64,000 nt of DNA from Edolisoma coerulescens (GCA_013397115.1 VWZW01007303.1:654191-718190), one strand, 5' to 3'; positions 11,701 through 24,808 are shown, counted from the first letter of the stretch. Notes: generated by a model from the sequence alone, not told the origin. Made by a program: numbers and translations.

Positions 11701-14700
11701 AAAAGGCATGGAGTCCGCTGGGATTCCAGAGCCAGGTGGTTCTGGGAATCCTGCAAACCTCTTTAAGAGCTCACCTTTCCTGGCTCCAGAGTCTAGCACT
11801 GGCTCGAAGACACAGGACCAGAGCTGCGTTTTAAAATCCTCGCGGCTGTTGCCTTTACTGTGACACTGAAGAAAATGCAATGGCTCTGCACTGACATCCT
11901 CCTACAATAAACCATCCACATTTAGAAAATTCATTCCCCTGACACGGTTTGCCTGTGATTGCCTTGACAGAACTCTCTACTGAACACAGCAATTGGAGTT
12001 AGACTCAAGTATTTTTCAGCCCTTCTGTGCTACGGAGAACAGGAGAGACTGAGGTGCCACAATGCTCAAGACTCCTAAAGCAGCAGGGAACTGTTTAGCA
12101 AAGACGTGCCCAGCAGACCCCAGCAGAGAACCCCATTTCCTACTGCAGAGAAATGTGAAAAACCCTTTAGATCCCCACCAGCCTAAGCTGAGGGGGAAAC
12201 ACCTTTCCCCATGCAGCCATTGGTTTGAGCTGAGAGCAAGGCTTGCCAGTCCCATTTCTAAGCACAGGCTTTCAGTGCACCACCTCGGAGCGCTGGTCCA
12301 TCCATCCCCCAGAGGGGATTCACTGGGGTCTCCTGGGGGGTCCCTTCTCTCCCTTGATGCCTCTGAGAGATTTAAAACAATGACAAAAAAAACCAAACCA
12401 AAACTCACAATATATTTGGCCAACTCTGAGCTCCAAGCTGTGCAGAGCTCTGAAGAAACCTGAAGGCAGCTCCTCCCACCAAACCAAGAGGCCCAAAGCC
12501 AGTCCCAAGGGGGCTGATGGACATACCTTGCGCTTGGAATTCTTCACTGGGGTCAAGGCAACCACGCCGTTGTCCTGCTCCTGGCTCTTCTGTTCCCCTG
12601 TCATCTGGCTGGATCTTCTGTTGCTCTGCCCCTTGGGAAACTGCTCTCCATTCTTCTGTGTCCCTTCAGCTCCCTGCTCAGGGGTTGCCTCCTTGGCTGG
12701 TTGGTTCGATGTTCTTGGTTTATCAGGAGCTGGGTCATCCTCCACATGACTGGATTTTCTGGGATTAACTGCAGCCTCCTCCTCGGTGTTTGCCTGGGAT
12801 TTGGACCTCTTGTTTCCAGGGCTTGATTTTGAATTATTTCTTTTCCTCTTGCTGGGTGTTACTGTGACCTATAAGGCATGTTGTCATGTTGTCAGGTTCT
12901 GCAGAAGGTTTTTAGCTTCCCCGAGAAGCGCAGATAATTTGTAAGTCAGATATATTAATTATTCAAATGCAAGTACCCTCCCACGGATCCAGACTGGGTT
13001 CCAGGAATCAGCCAGCCCAGAGCTGCAGGGTTCTTAGAGGCAGAAGCTAATGGAAACCACACAGCCAGCCTCATTTTCAGCTCCCTTCCCCAGTCTCAGT
13101 TATTTGCAATTTACATGTGATGTGGAAAAACAAATCTGGCCCACGGACCACAGGGGTTCAGTCTGCAGCCATTTCCAAGCAAGCAAACACCAGCAGAGTC
13201 TGGGCGGGCATCAGCCCAGTTCTCTAATTAAAATATCCCTTCCTAGAGGAGAGGTGGAGTGAGAAGGACTGCACTCATGAAATGTTTTTGGTCTCCTATG
13301 AGAATGGAAGCTCTCTCCTCTCAGAGAGCAGCTCGACCTTCACATTTCTGGGAAAGCTTCAATCTGGCTGTAAAGAAGGAGCCTGAGCTGTTGGATACAG
13401 GCTGGAGCCTGAGACTGCCCCTGTGGTTAGCAAAGGGTCATAAATGTGAACTGACAAGAGCTACTGAATTCCCAGGAAACAGAAAGAACATTGCTAATGT
13501 AACTGGAAAAATCCCCTACCTGAGCCACCTCCTCTGCAGCTTCCCTGGGGCTTTCTGTGCTTTCTTCCTCATTCTCATCCATCTTTTCCTCTGGTTCAGT
13601 ATCGGAGTTTAACTCCAGACCTAGGGAGTATGCCAGAAACTCTTCTGCAATCATTTTCACCTGAGAAGCAAATATGTGGATATGTTAAAAAAGAAAAAAA
13701 GAAGAAAAAAAGCCACAGCATGTCAAGCTCTGATGTGTCATGGCACAAAGAGCTGCTTTGCTGGGTTTTTAATACTGCTCCCGCTATTCTGTGTGAATTT
13801 CACAAGTGGTGGAGGAGTCCCCAGCTGACACTACACGACCCAAGAACTTCACTTTGTCATGGGCATCCAGAGCACACAGCTGTGGAAACAACAGCACAGC
13901 AATAAAGACAAAGCAGAGATGGAAGCCTCAATTGTGTGTACGAACATACAGACAAAACAAATGTTACAAACTAAATGGTGTCTTTCCCCACTGGGGGCAA
14001 CTACACTTCTGTCATTATCTTTTCTCTTTCATCAAGAGTAAAGGTTGCCATTAAACTAATTTGCAAATAATTAAGTATTAAGGATACTGCAGTCTGGTTA
14101 ATTAGTACAAGTATCATTATTGCTTATGAATTAAAAACAATGTTTATGACAGCCATTTCAACTTGGTGCACGTTTAGTCCTGGTGCCTCTGTAACTGCTT
14201 AACAAAGCAGTGAAGAAGAAGTGATACCACTTGTCTTTAAGAGCACCCAAATCCATGGAGTGTGTTAATCCAATCCATGCAGAACTGGGAGCAGGGTCCT
14301 TGCCTGAAGAACAGCAGGGTGAGTGGGATGTGACCTACCCGCCAGCGGGTGAACTCGCTCAGTGAGCTGGGTCCATACACCACATTGGTCTGTACTGACT
14401 TCAGGAACTTTTTCTTGATGGACTTCACCTGCTCAGCTGTGTGTTTCTCAGGGAGCTGGTCACGGAAGAATTTTTCCCAGTGAGCAGTAACCTAGGCAGA
14501 AAGACTGAGTTTATTCAACAGAAAAGCACAGGAGGACTTGTGAAAGAATTTAAGAAGTGGCTGATCCTGAGTGCTGCACCCTATGTGATGGCACCACTTT
14601 AATTTAATTATTCATGTTCAAATGATGACTTCAGCTAACAAGAAAGTCAGTTCCTCTGAACCAGGCTGGAGTGAGTGTGGCACTGTCAGCATGGACCCAT

Positions 14701-17700
14701 TCAGAGATACCTGGGCTCCAAAAGGCTGCTGAACTACAGGCACAACCATGTGGATGCTCACCTGTCAGCACAGTTTCCCATCAGAGTTTCTGGTGGGCAG
14801 TAACACATCCATCAGCACTTGGACCCAACAGACATTTCTACACTGAGACACAGGACTAAGCACTGGGCAGACAGGTACCAATAACATCAGGGAAAGGCAT
14901 CAGGGCCCAGACACCACAAAAAGAACAGCACAGGGGAGAGTTTGGTGTCTCATTAAACAGCCAACCATGATCAGTTGTCTGGGACAAGAGGCTGAGCAGC
15001 CCTCACAGAGATCCTCTGGGATACACAGGTATTACATAGACAACACTCAGCACAAGACATCCTGGTCTTCAGTATTTGATTTTTCCCTCACTGCTACACA
15101 GAAGGAATTAAGAAGAGCAATTAACTAGAATATGAATTGTGAGAGCAGTAATACACAGAAACAACCAGCCAACCAAACCTTTTTCATAACTGAACAATAA
15201 TTTTGCTTAAGATCACGACAATGCCTTGTGGGGACAATCTGTCAGGAGCTAAACTGTGTAGACAAATGAGTGAAAATAGAGTTCTAAACTTTCACAGATG
15301 AAGAAGAAAGAACAAATCCTTGTTCCTGGTGTATGCTGGAAAAAGCAAGATTATCCTGAGCTTGGTTTTGTGCTCCCCATTCCTGGGGCCTGGACAGTAA
15401 CTTAAATTAGATGGGGAGGTGTTTGCAGCTGTTCCGGCAGCACCAGGCCTCTCCCATTCCTGAATGATGATCAGAGTGACCTGAAAAACTACAGGATCAC
15501 ACACAGACCTGGTTGGCCCTGCTCCTGTCCCCTAAACCAAAGGCAAATTGGCTGCACAGAACAGGTAGAGCAGATGCCAGCAGTGACCAGAGACAGCAGC
15601 ACAAAGACATTTCCTGGGTGGCTCATTCTGCAGGCTGGGCTCAGATCATACCACAGGTATTGCAAACCACTTGAAGCTTGCTTGCAGCTCTGTCACTACA
15701 CCGAGCACAGGATTTAGTTATTTCTCAGGTGTTTGGAGGTTAAGGAAATACCCCACATCTCACCTTGCTGGTGAGCTTACGGCTGTTGACACGCCTCACA
15801 TGGTTGGCCAGTTTGGTTATGTCCTTGCCATTGAGCAGCCGAAGATTTTGCAAAAGAAACATTACTTTATAGTCATCATTGAGCTAGAAAGAGAAAACAT
15901 TGGAGTTATAAGAGTTGTACATGTGGTACTTGCTTCAACTTGATTAAAATACAGCCAATATGAGAATGATATATTTAGTAAAGAAAAGCCATTTCATAAA
16001 ATCTCCTCAGGGTTTTCAATCTGATTTCACCTTTTAGCTGTGAATTAATGTTCTCTATGAGTTGGGACCTTAAACTGTAGACAGAGCTGCCCAGCCCTCA
16101 GGCAGTGCTAACATCCAACACAAGGTGGGGGCTGTGTAACTGCTCATCTGCTGGGCCTGAGTGCAAGGCTGGGAGCTCTGTTCATATCCCCTGACTCTAA
16201 CACAGGGGAAGGCCTGTCCTACCTCCAGTCAAGGAATTCCAGCAGGAATTCCTTGGGTCAGATGCATTTTAAGTCACACAGTTCACCACAGAGCCACACA
16301 CATACTGCCACTGTGCAAATAAGCATGTGGGGATGGTGAGTGGCTGATGCCAGTTTACAGCACAAGTAAAATCAGTTTTGGATGTTTAACTTGTACAGTC
16401 AGCAGATCCTCTTGGGAGAAGTCAAAACCTAAACCAGACTCATCACCAAGTTTAAACCCTCATCAGAGGACTGAGCCTGCTCTTCCAGAGCACAAAGGGC
16501 ACTAAAACTAACAGAGATATTTGGAAAAAAACCTAACATTAGATATCAGGAAAAAACTCTTTACTGTGAGGTGGTGATGCACCGGTACAAATTGCCCAAA
16601 GAAGCTGTGGCTGCCCCATTCCTGGGAATGTTTAAGACCAGATCAGATGGGGTTCTGAGCAACCTGGTCTAGTGGAAGGGGGGTGGCACAAGATGAGCTT
16701 TAAGGTCCTTTTCAAACCAAACCATTCTGTGATTCTATGTTTCTCTCAGAAGGACATCTCCACACAGTCATTACTATATTTTACACAAGAATGAGCATAA
16801 GATTCTGTGCCTGATAAGCCACCTAAGATGGGACTTTGGCCTAGAGAATCAGGAGCTCAAGACACAGGTTTTAATATCTGAGTGGTTTTGGGCAAGTCAC
16901 TTCTGCAGACTGGGAAACAGTGGCACAAAGTGGTTAAATGTCACACAAAGGCTGGCTGCTCTCTCCAATGCCCTAGCACTTGCTGCCCAAGAACAATATA
17001 TAAGAACTTTGCACAACTGCTGTTTGTTTGCCTCTCTATTTAGCGTCAGGAAGGGGGCAACTCACTGTCAAGTACACATTGTTCTCGTAGGTCAGCTCCT
17101 CGAGCAGAGGGAACTGTTTCAGAGCAGTTACATCTTCCAGCTTGTTATTGTTGCAGTTCAGGACACGCAGATCGGGCAGGGTTAGGCTGTTGGGAAATTT
17201 GTCCAGTAAATTATCGGAGAGATCAAGTTTCTGCAGGTGCCTCAGGCGGGAAAACAAACGTGGGTCTAAGTCTCCAGTCTTCAACTGCAGCTTGGACAGG
17301 CTGAAAACAAAAAAACCCCATGAACTATCTGCAGCTTACTGGAAGAACAAATGCTGATTTCATAGCATAGAAAGTCCCACCTGGTGGCAGCTCAGGCCAG
17401 CACAACTCACTGGGTACATCTGACCAAACCTGCCTTTTCTGGTGGCAGCATTCTGGATTGTGAGCACACTGTGGGGAAGCTGATGTGTCTGAGCTAACAG
17501 ACACCATCAGAGACTCAGGTCTGCCAAAGTACAATTAACCTGCAATTCAGATCATCTCCTAGGGGTAACTGAGCTGGCTGGGAGCAGTGAAGCACCAGAA
17601 AAAGTTCTTCTTGTATAGAAAAAAATTACTACACCTCTAAGAGATTGGGTATTTTATTCCTGTGCAATGTTAATTCAACAAAACAAGCTGTAGCAATTCA

Positions 17701-19365
17701 AGACACTTACTACACCCTCAGTCTGCCCTGTCCACGGAATGTACTACATTCATTATTTCAAAGTTCAGGCCAAATGCAGAGCGTGTCCCCAAATAATTTG
17801 TCTGTTTTCAAAGAACTAACTTGACCAAAAAAGTGATTTTTTCATTTCTTTTATAGTGACTTTCACTGCAAAAACTTTCAATGATAAATGCAGAAATCTA
17901 CCTAACCGAATGCCAAGACTGCCACCAAAACAGAAGAACTCTGTCCTGGAAAGAGGAAGTGGTACAACATTGGTGAGGGGAAAAGAAATATCCCTTCTCT
18001 GCAAGAAAGTGAAAATTGCATGTTATAAGCAGGGTCATTTATATTGGGTTAGATCATTTAGGTGAGATCCAAAGGGAGCTTCCAGTCCTGGCAGCCAACA
18101 TCTCTTGAGGGCACAAGCTTGAGTTCCTTTAACAAACAGAATCTCTGTCTCTAATGATTAGTTAAAAAACCAGGCTTCTAGATATTAATGAAGTGTGAAT
18201 AAACGAGGCAAATAAATCCAGAAAGCAAGATCCTTTCTCCTTCACTTGCCATCTCAGAAGTGTAACCTGCCAGTCAGAGCTGGTAAGAAAGGTTGAGGAG
18301 AACCCAGCTGGCTGCAGAGCTGTGGCTGTGGTGTCATTTTGGGGAGAAACTCAACGGTGTTCCCCAAATGGACTTTCTGAAATACAACCCTTCCACATCA
18401 CAGTATGAAGCTGCATGGAGAAAGCCACACTCCAAAAATCCACAGCTTCAAACATCTCCCTGTTACCAGAGTGATCTCCCATCACTCTGTTATCCAGATT
18501 ATTGCAGCTGGTACTCCTCAGAGAAATGTTTAAGTTTCTCTCTAAAAATAATTATTTTAGCACAAGGCAAACTGAAAGAAATGACTTTAAAGAGTACATG
18601 TGAAACCCAAACCCCCTGACATCAGCAACAAAAGCAACAAAGGCGCCAGCCAGAAATTGGCCAGCTGAGTCACTTGGATTGGCCAGCTCTGGAACAGTGA
18701 AATTCCACTGTGTTAAACATTTGGAAAGACACATATTTGCAATGACCTCTGTTCAGGATCTGAGTGATTTTTAGCGGTTTTTAAGTGTTTCAGAGTTTAT
18801 TCTCTCCCTCTGCATTGTTTGAGGTACTAACATCACTGGATTTAGAGGAGATGGAAAGTGATGAAGGGAGAGGAAAATGTAATGGAAATAATGCCAAAAA
18901 TACTTTAGAAAACCTCTGAAATCCATGCTGGAAGATTCTCTTACTCACATTAAGCAATTACTAGCAAAGATGCAAGGGCTTTGGGAGTAGGGATGATATC
19001 TTGGGGTTAGGAAATCAGGATCCAGCCTTGAGCAGTTTCACAAAAAGAATGGCAGCAAATATACAACAGAAATGGCAAAAAAAGGTGACATCTGGCAATA
19101 ACCTCTCTAGTGAATGCAGTGCCACCACTGCTCACTGATCCTGCACTGAACGCCATCTCAGCTCTGTGCTTTGGAACTCTCTTTTTTTAAGTAAAAACTG
19201 CTTAGGGGAAGAAAGACACACAGAAGAAAAGAGATTGCCCAGCTTGAATTCATCTGGAATTTTCCATGGGCCTGTCTGCACTTACTTCAGCGTCTCGATC
19301 TTTCGGAGCCTCGTAGATCTTGGAACTGCTCTTTCCAAAAGAAGTTCTGTAGTAATTTTGGACAT
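5715..19365 (-). CDS. LRWD1: LRWD1 / ORCA, leucine-rich repeat and WD40 origin recognition complex-associated protein, complete
   Basis: Chromatin protein that binds ORC and repressive histone marks and stabilises ORC on chromatin. Coding exons in gene order: 19286-19365, 17066-17300, 15764-15883, 14339-14491, 13520-13660, 12527-12868, 11775-11901, 11417-11526, 10796-11003, 9257-9329, 9023-9163, 8268-8362, 7533-7694, 6759-6883, 5715-5855. All joins keep phase: 750 codons plus TAG. Residues about 1-145 hold the N-terminal leucine-rich repeats (LQKLDLSDNLLDKFP, LRVLNCNNNKLEDVTAL), about 145-196 the conserved helical part (TAHWEKFF, SLSEFTRW), about 197-357 a charged low-complexity linker, and 358-750 the WD40 propeller (SYDKRIALWDIG, CGDEKGSVWMYN). 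It is about 100 residues longer than the human protein (647 as I recall), mostly in the linker. The start codon aligns with the family's N-terminus; a 5' UTR exon upstream is likely (acceptor near 19382). Confidence 0.97.
6088..6295 (-). mobile_element. CR1 LINE 3' fragment
   Basis: Within the last LRWD1 intron. It opens with aatcacagagttgttgaggt and continues through the diagnostic strings tcacccagagcagggct and ccctgggcagcccctg, as in avian CR1 3' ends read on the opposite strand. Boundaries are approximate. Confidence 0.8.
16525..16742 (+). mobile_element. CR1 LINE 3' fragment
   Basis: LRWD1 intron 2. Plus-oriented CR1 tail with ctgtggctgccccattcctgg, agcaacctggtctagtggaa, and the terminal short repeat attctgtgattctatg. 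Confidence 0.85.
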
Positions 19366-19385
19366 TTTTAATCTCCACCTCTCTG

Positions 19386-20861
19386 CTGGAATCACTGGTC
19401 AGTCAGCTGTAAGATGTCTTCTGGTTACCTTCCTGGTAAAACAAATGGGAATAAGAGGAAATGCTTTCAACAGCTCCAAAGGCAGAAAAAAAAAAAAGTT
19501 ATGAGGTTATCTACTGTTTTTGCTGCTGTGTTGGAAGTCACCTTTTCTACTTGGTTGAAATGAATATGGCAGAGACTATTATTAGATTGGGCACAGGCTC
19601 CCAACACGCTGATCCAATCCATCTCCAAAACAACAGGGATACACCCCGTGGCTGTTGGACTGACAGACTTGCTGCAGGGGAAAGCTGGCCATGAGTGATG
19701 GCACTCAGGACCAGGACAGCATCACAGGTACCTGTTTGTGCCTCTCCTGGGCTCTGCTCCAAGAATTCCAACACTTTCTCAAACAAACAGCAGCAGCAAG
19801 AGTCAATACAGCTGCTGTGAATGTCTTTCTCCCAAGAAAGTGACACTGCGCTCACCAGCCTGACCAGCTGGACACACTCTTGGCTGATAGGCTCTAAACT
19901 CCCTAAAATTTTGGAAAACTGAATTAATCAGAGGAAATTTAAACACCCACCAATCAAGCACATCATTTCCTCACCAAGGAAAAAAAAATCAACAGCATTC
20001 TGTGTGTTGTTGGTGATTAACTGATGTTTCAGTATGCACAGAGGGATACGCTGATATTTGGAATAACAATGCTGACAGGGCCAAAAGAGCTCCATGAAAT
20101 TACTGGTTCAGGGCTTACCACTCTTCCTGACACAGATTCCAAGAGAGGGAAATAAAAGAGAACAGAGCTCCAAGGCCAGGCTCGCTCCTGTCTTTCTGTG
20201 TTAGATCAACGCTGCCTAAATGCCACTCCAGCACATCGTGAGGAGCACACGGGGCACTGGGCTGTCCTTGGGTTTGGTTTCAGCAGCACCACACACCTAC
20301 AGCACCTGCAACGTTGTGTGATGAGCAACGGGGCACTACAACATTCTATACACTGAAATATTGTATACAAGCACAAAGAGCTGAACTGAAAACCACTTTA
20401 AACAGCAGCTGTTTGGGATTTGATCCCTCAAGTGACAGCGCTCTCACTGGGAGCCAAACCACAGGGTCAGGCTGACCCAAGCAAACCTCCCTAAGATCTT
20501 GCACCTATAATAAAAACGTGTCACCACCAGTGACTGTGGATGTTCCCGTCGCCCTCCCTTTGACACACTGACACCCCAGACACAGCTGTGACACGGCGGG
20601 AGCTGCAGGGAAGGCCAGACACGGCATGTCCCATCCCCACAGCATCACGGCTGATGCTGCAGAGGGAACACTCGGTTACCCCGGGGGCTGGTGAACCCCG
20701 GGGTTTTCTCACTGGGAACTGACCCCCTCCTGCCCCACCGCAGCTCTCGGGATGGAGCCCCACAGCCGGGCATCCCCCTGACCTGAACGTGTTTGCTCGG
20801 AGCTGCCCTGCAGCGCCCGGCCCAGCCGGCGCAGCTCCCGGGCCGCGATGCCGCGGGGCTG
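19386..20861 (-). other. LRWD1 5' UTR intron and CpG-rich 5' flank
   Basis: No coding signal seen. The stretch becomes GC and CpG rich from about 20700. On the minus strand a possible donor (cacgttcag followed by gtcagg, near 20782) could end a non-coding LRWD1 first exon that begins in or next to the assembly gap. Confidence 0.4.
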
Positions 20862-21232
20862 NNNNNNNNNNNNNNNNNNNNNNNNNNNNNNNNNNNNNNN
20901 NNNNNNNNNNNNNNNNNNNNNNNNNNNNNNNNNNNNNNNNNNNNNNNNNNNNNNNNNNNNNNNNNNNNNNNNNNNNNNNNNNNNNNNNNNNNNNNNNNNN
21001 NNNNNNNNNNNNNNNNNNNNNNNNNNNNNNNNNNNNNNNNNNNNNNNNNNNNNNNNNNNNNNNNNNNNNNNNNNNNNNNNNNNNNNNNNNNNNNNNNNNN
21101 NNNNNNNNNNNNNNNNNNNNNNNNNNNNNNNNNNNNNNNNNNNNNNNNNNNNNNNNNNNNNNNNNNNNNNNNNNNNNNNNNNNNNNNNNNNNNNNNNNNN
21201 NNNNNNNNNNNNNNNNNNNNNNNNNNNNNNNN
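20862..21232. other. Assembly gap (371 N) in the LRWD1/ALKBH4 promoter
   Basis: Run of N flanked by CpG-rich sequence on both sides. It lies between the 5' ends of LRWD1 (minus) and ALKBH4 (plus). ALKBH4 exon 1, which in the family carries the N-terminal Cys-rich motif, is not found elsewhere in the window and is probably inside it. Confidence 0.95.
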
Positions 21233-21303
21233 TGCTCGGAGCGGGGCCGGGGCTCGGGGGCCGCAGGGCCACACGACGGGGACAAGGCGGAGCCCCCCCG
21301 GCG

Positions 21304-21326
21304 GTGAACAATTGTGAATTGTTCAC
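21304..21326. repeat. Perfect inverted repeat beside the promoter gap
   Basis: Ten-base arms GTGAACAATT and AATTGTTCAC separated by 3 bases. It is 72 bp after the gap, just upstream of ALKBH4 coding exons. Function unknown. Confidence 0.7.
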
Positions 21327-21769
21327 CTCAATAACGCTCAGAAGCCGAGTCGGAGCTCACCTGAGCCTCGCGTGTTACATTCACATTCATTTGTTACAGC
21401 TTAGCCTTGTGGCCTGCGCGATTTTTATCAACTGTGCTCATTCAACATTTATTGCTGTGACAAACCATATCTCTGCAGCAGTACCCACCATTAATCTCCT
21501 TGTACTTGTGGCCCTGAGGATCATCGGTGCTTCCCTGCCTTTCCAGGATAAAGACATCACTAGGAAAGAAAAGTATCTTCAAGCAAGCAGCACAGTGATG
21601 CTGCAGCTGGAAAAAAAAGAGCAAGGAATAGTTGTTCCCCAAAAGCAGCTGTAAAATTTCTCGTCTGCAAGAATCCTGTACAGTTTTCATGCTGCAATAC
21701 CAAGGGTGCAGGGGTAAATAATGGAAATACCTTAATGCTTTTTTTACTTTTCCGTTGCTATCTCCACAG

Positions 21770-23038
21770 GGAGAAGATAATTTCACTTACTGTCCAGCAA
21801 CAGGCCTAGCTAAAGGAAATGAGCACTCGGAATTTGCTGGCTGGGCATTTCCCTTTCCAGGGGTGTTCCTGGTGGAGGAGTTCATTAGTGAAGACGAAGA
21901 GTGTGAGATAGTGGAACTGATGGATCGAGATGACTGGAAACCATCACAGTCTGGCCGAAAGAAACAGGTTGGACTTTAGAAGCACATCTGATCTTAGATC
22001 CCCCTGGAAAAGGAAAGCTGTTTTCAGTTAAAACCCAAAATATGGAGATGTTTCATTAAGTGTTTTCCTTTGAAAGCTTTTCCTGAAATCAATGACAAGA
22101 ATTACCTGTAATTAAAATCAGCTTCTTGCAAAAATACATGCTAGTTACAACAGTATTTGATGGTGTGTGTTCAAGCATTAAAGTTCACACAATCTCCAAG
22201 GGAAAGAAGTGGGTGTTTAGATTTGGTTTTACTTTATAAATCCAGAGAGATTAATGTAGATTCACTGAGTCCTTTTTCAACCTGGCAACCAGGTCACTGG
22301 AAGAGATGAGAACAGAACTCTGCAGGAACAGCCTCTCCAAAAAGACTTGTCCTAGATTTTCCCTTTAACACCAGCTTTTTCCTCCCTCTTCTTTTCCAAC
22401 AGGACTATGGGCCCAAAGTGAACTTCAAGAAACAAAGGCTGAAAGCTGGCAGCTTTACTGGTTTGCCGAGTTTCAGCAGAAAGATTGTGGCCCAGATGAA
22501 GGCCTGTGCTGTGCTCAGCGGTTTCTTACCTGTGGAACAGTGCAACCTGGACTACAGACCAGAGAGAGGCTCTGCCATCGACCCCCACTTTGATGACTGG
22601 TGGCTCTGGGGGGAGCGCCTGGTCAGCTTGAACTTGCTCTCAAAAACTGTGCTCTCCATGTCCTGCGATTCAGAGGACACCATCCAATTATTTCCCATTG
22701 CCAGTAAAGAGGAATTAAGTCCCCCTGGATCTTCCACGCAGACAGCAGCGCACAGAAATTCAGGAGAAGAGGGAACCGAGTGCTTTTTGTCCCCAAGGCT
22801 GGTTCTGGGTAAGGAGGTGAGTGTGGCCATCCCCTTGCCCCAGAGGTCGCTGGTGGTGCTGCACGGGGACGCGCGGTACAAGTGGAAACACGGGATCCAC
22901 CGCAGGCACATCGAGCACCGCCGCGTCTGCGTCACCTTCAGGGAGCTCTCGGCGGAGTTCAGCGTGGGGGGGAGGCACGAGGAACTGGGCAAAGAACTGC
23001 TGCAAATTGCTCTTTCCTTTCAAGGGAGACCTGTGTGA
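21770..23038 (+). CDS. ALKBH4: AlkB homologue 4 demethylase (ALKBH4), exons 2-3; exon 1 missing in gap
   Basis: Fe(II)/2-oxoglutarate dioxygenase of the AlkB family, reported to demethylate a lysine in actin and to act on DNA N6-methyladenine. Exon 2 is 21770-21967 and exon 3 22403-23038, joined in phase 0 (RKKQ then DYGPKVNF) and ending RPV-TGA. Exon 2 carries FAGWAFPFPGV. Exon 3 carries NLDYRPERGSAIDPHFDD with the HxD iron ligands, then WLWGERLVSLNLLS, then the distal ligand region HGIHRRHIEHRRVCVTFREL with the conserved arginines. The segment between them (about codons for TVLSM to LVLGKE) is variable in the family. The visible 277 codons lack the roughly 40-residue start with its CGCKGIRTC-type motif. 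It is head to head with LRWD1. Confidence 0.95.
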
Positions 23039-23150
23039 CCAAGAGGTTGCATTTTGTTGGGAGATGTGTAAAACGAGGTACGGAATTTGTATGACTCGGT
23101 TTATTTCTGAGGCGGGCGTAAGGAAGCAGGTGTGTGCAGAGATATGCTCA

Positions 23151-23156
23151 ATAAAA
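23151..23156 (+). other. ALKBH4 polyadenylation signal
   Basis: AATAAA 113 bp after the ALKBH4 stop. Confidence 0.75.
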
Positions 23157-24584
23157 TGGAAATTTAACAAACAGAAGTAAAAAGGTTGGGCTTCGAAGCC
23201 TCCTGGGCAATGGCAGCTTTTAGGCCAAAGTCAGAAATGAGAGGTTGTATCCATTACCTGTGTTATAACAAAAAAGCCAACAGCCAGTTCCTAAACACTT
23301 AAATTAAAACTAGAAAGTTAGAAACATTAAACAGAGCATCAAACAGCCCTTGACACAGTTCCAGCCCAAGCCCTGCCACAGATTTTAAGCTTTCCAGACC
23401 CATACTTGATACTGTCAGACTGGTTTGAATGTTGCACCAAGCCCTGGGGGTACAACTATCTCCTCACCCCCTCAGATAGGTCCTTTAGAGACCAGCTCTC
23501 AGGGGAGGAACGTAAGCAGATATCCCTCCACAGACAGTACAACCCACTGAGAACTAATTAAAGTAATTATCTTTGCTGAAGATTCATGCTCTAACAATGA
23601 GGATTAATCATAAATTCCATGTGTGACCCGTATCTTCTGGGACCAAAGAGCAGCATTTGCAGAGGGCCAATGCTGACTCTTCAGGCTTGGACAGAGATCA
23701 GACCAAAGGCTTGCACAGACTGTGTTATTTTCTGATCATTTTTCATCTCTGAACCCTGCTGTCTGCTCTCAGTAGCAAGAGTCGGGTTTTGGGAATTAGC
23801 TGGGCAACAGACTGCAATCCTGGCAGATATCATTTATTTTTCTGGCACCTCCAGCAGTCAGGTTTGAATCATGCCTCGTACCTAAGATTCAAGTAGTCAT
23901 TTGCAGCAGAAGCTGATCTGAGGCCATCTGTCTGCTCTGAACAAACTTCTGTGCTCTTGAAAATGAAGTTGTGCTGTGGAAGAAGCGTGATCCTTCAATA
24001 AACACGGTGGTGCCATGCAGCCCTTCAGCACAGTCACACCTGCAGCAGTAAAGCACCACCCTGCCACCACCAGCCAGTGCTGCCTGGCTTTAGCTGGGAA
24101 GGAAAGGGGACAGATGTCAGTGTGGGTGCACTGCTGTGTTCTGCCCCAGAAGTACTTCTTGGCACAGGATTTGCTGCACAGTAAAACACTCCTGCCACAG
24201 GCACTGCCCTCTGCTTTGGGCACTGCCAGGGAGGAAGCTCTTCACCCAGAACAGTTACCAGCAATCAGATGGGTCAGTCAGGATATTTTTTATCAGTTTG
24301 GGCCAACAGATACAACCAGAGCCCTGGGCTGCAATGAGCCAGGTTCAGTTTAGTGCTAATTCCAGCAGAGACCTACTAGCAGGGCTCCCGTGGGCAGTCC
24401 GACTCCAAACCTCCATCCAGGTGGGTTGGGGAGTGTCATCAAGGAGCTCCAGCAGCAGTTGCAGCAGTCACAGCACATCCTCTCTGATGGAACCTCTTGA
24501 CTGCAAGCACACACACACAACAGGCAGGCCACACCTGCTCACAGCGAGCTCTGTCCCAGGAAATTCCTCATAGGCTGCAACTGG

Positions 24585-24808
24585 AAGAGGGTAGATCTAG
24601 ATTAGTATTTGGAAGAATTCTTCCCTGTGAGGGTGGGGAGGCCCTGGCACAGGGTACCCAGAGCAGCTGTGGCTGCTCCATCCCTGGAAGTGTCCAAGGC
24701 CAGGCTGGAGCAACCTGGGACAGTAGAAGGTGTTCCTGCCCATGGCAGGGGGTTGGAACTGGATGATCATTAAAGGCCCTTCCAACCCAACCCATTCTGT
24801 GATTGTCC
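24585..24808 (+). mobile_element. CR1 LINE 3' fragment
   Basis: Plus orientation: gaagaattcttccctgtgag, ggagcaacctgggacagtag, catggcagggggttggaact, then cccaacccattctgtgattg at the 3' end. Among the best preserved CR1 tails in the window. Confidence 0.9.

Noticed and set aside
21304..21326. Glucocorticoid response element at the palindrome
   Set aside because: The GAACA and TGTTC halves are 9 bases apart instead of the 3 that the receptor needs.
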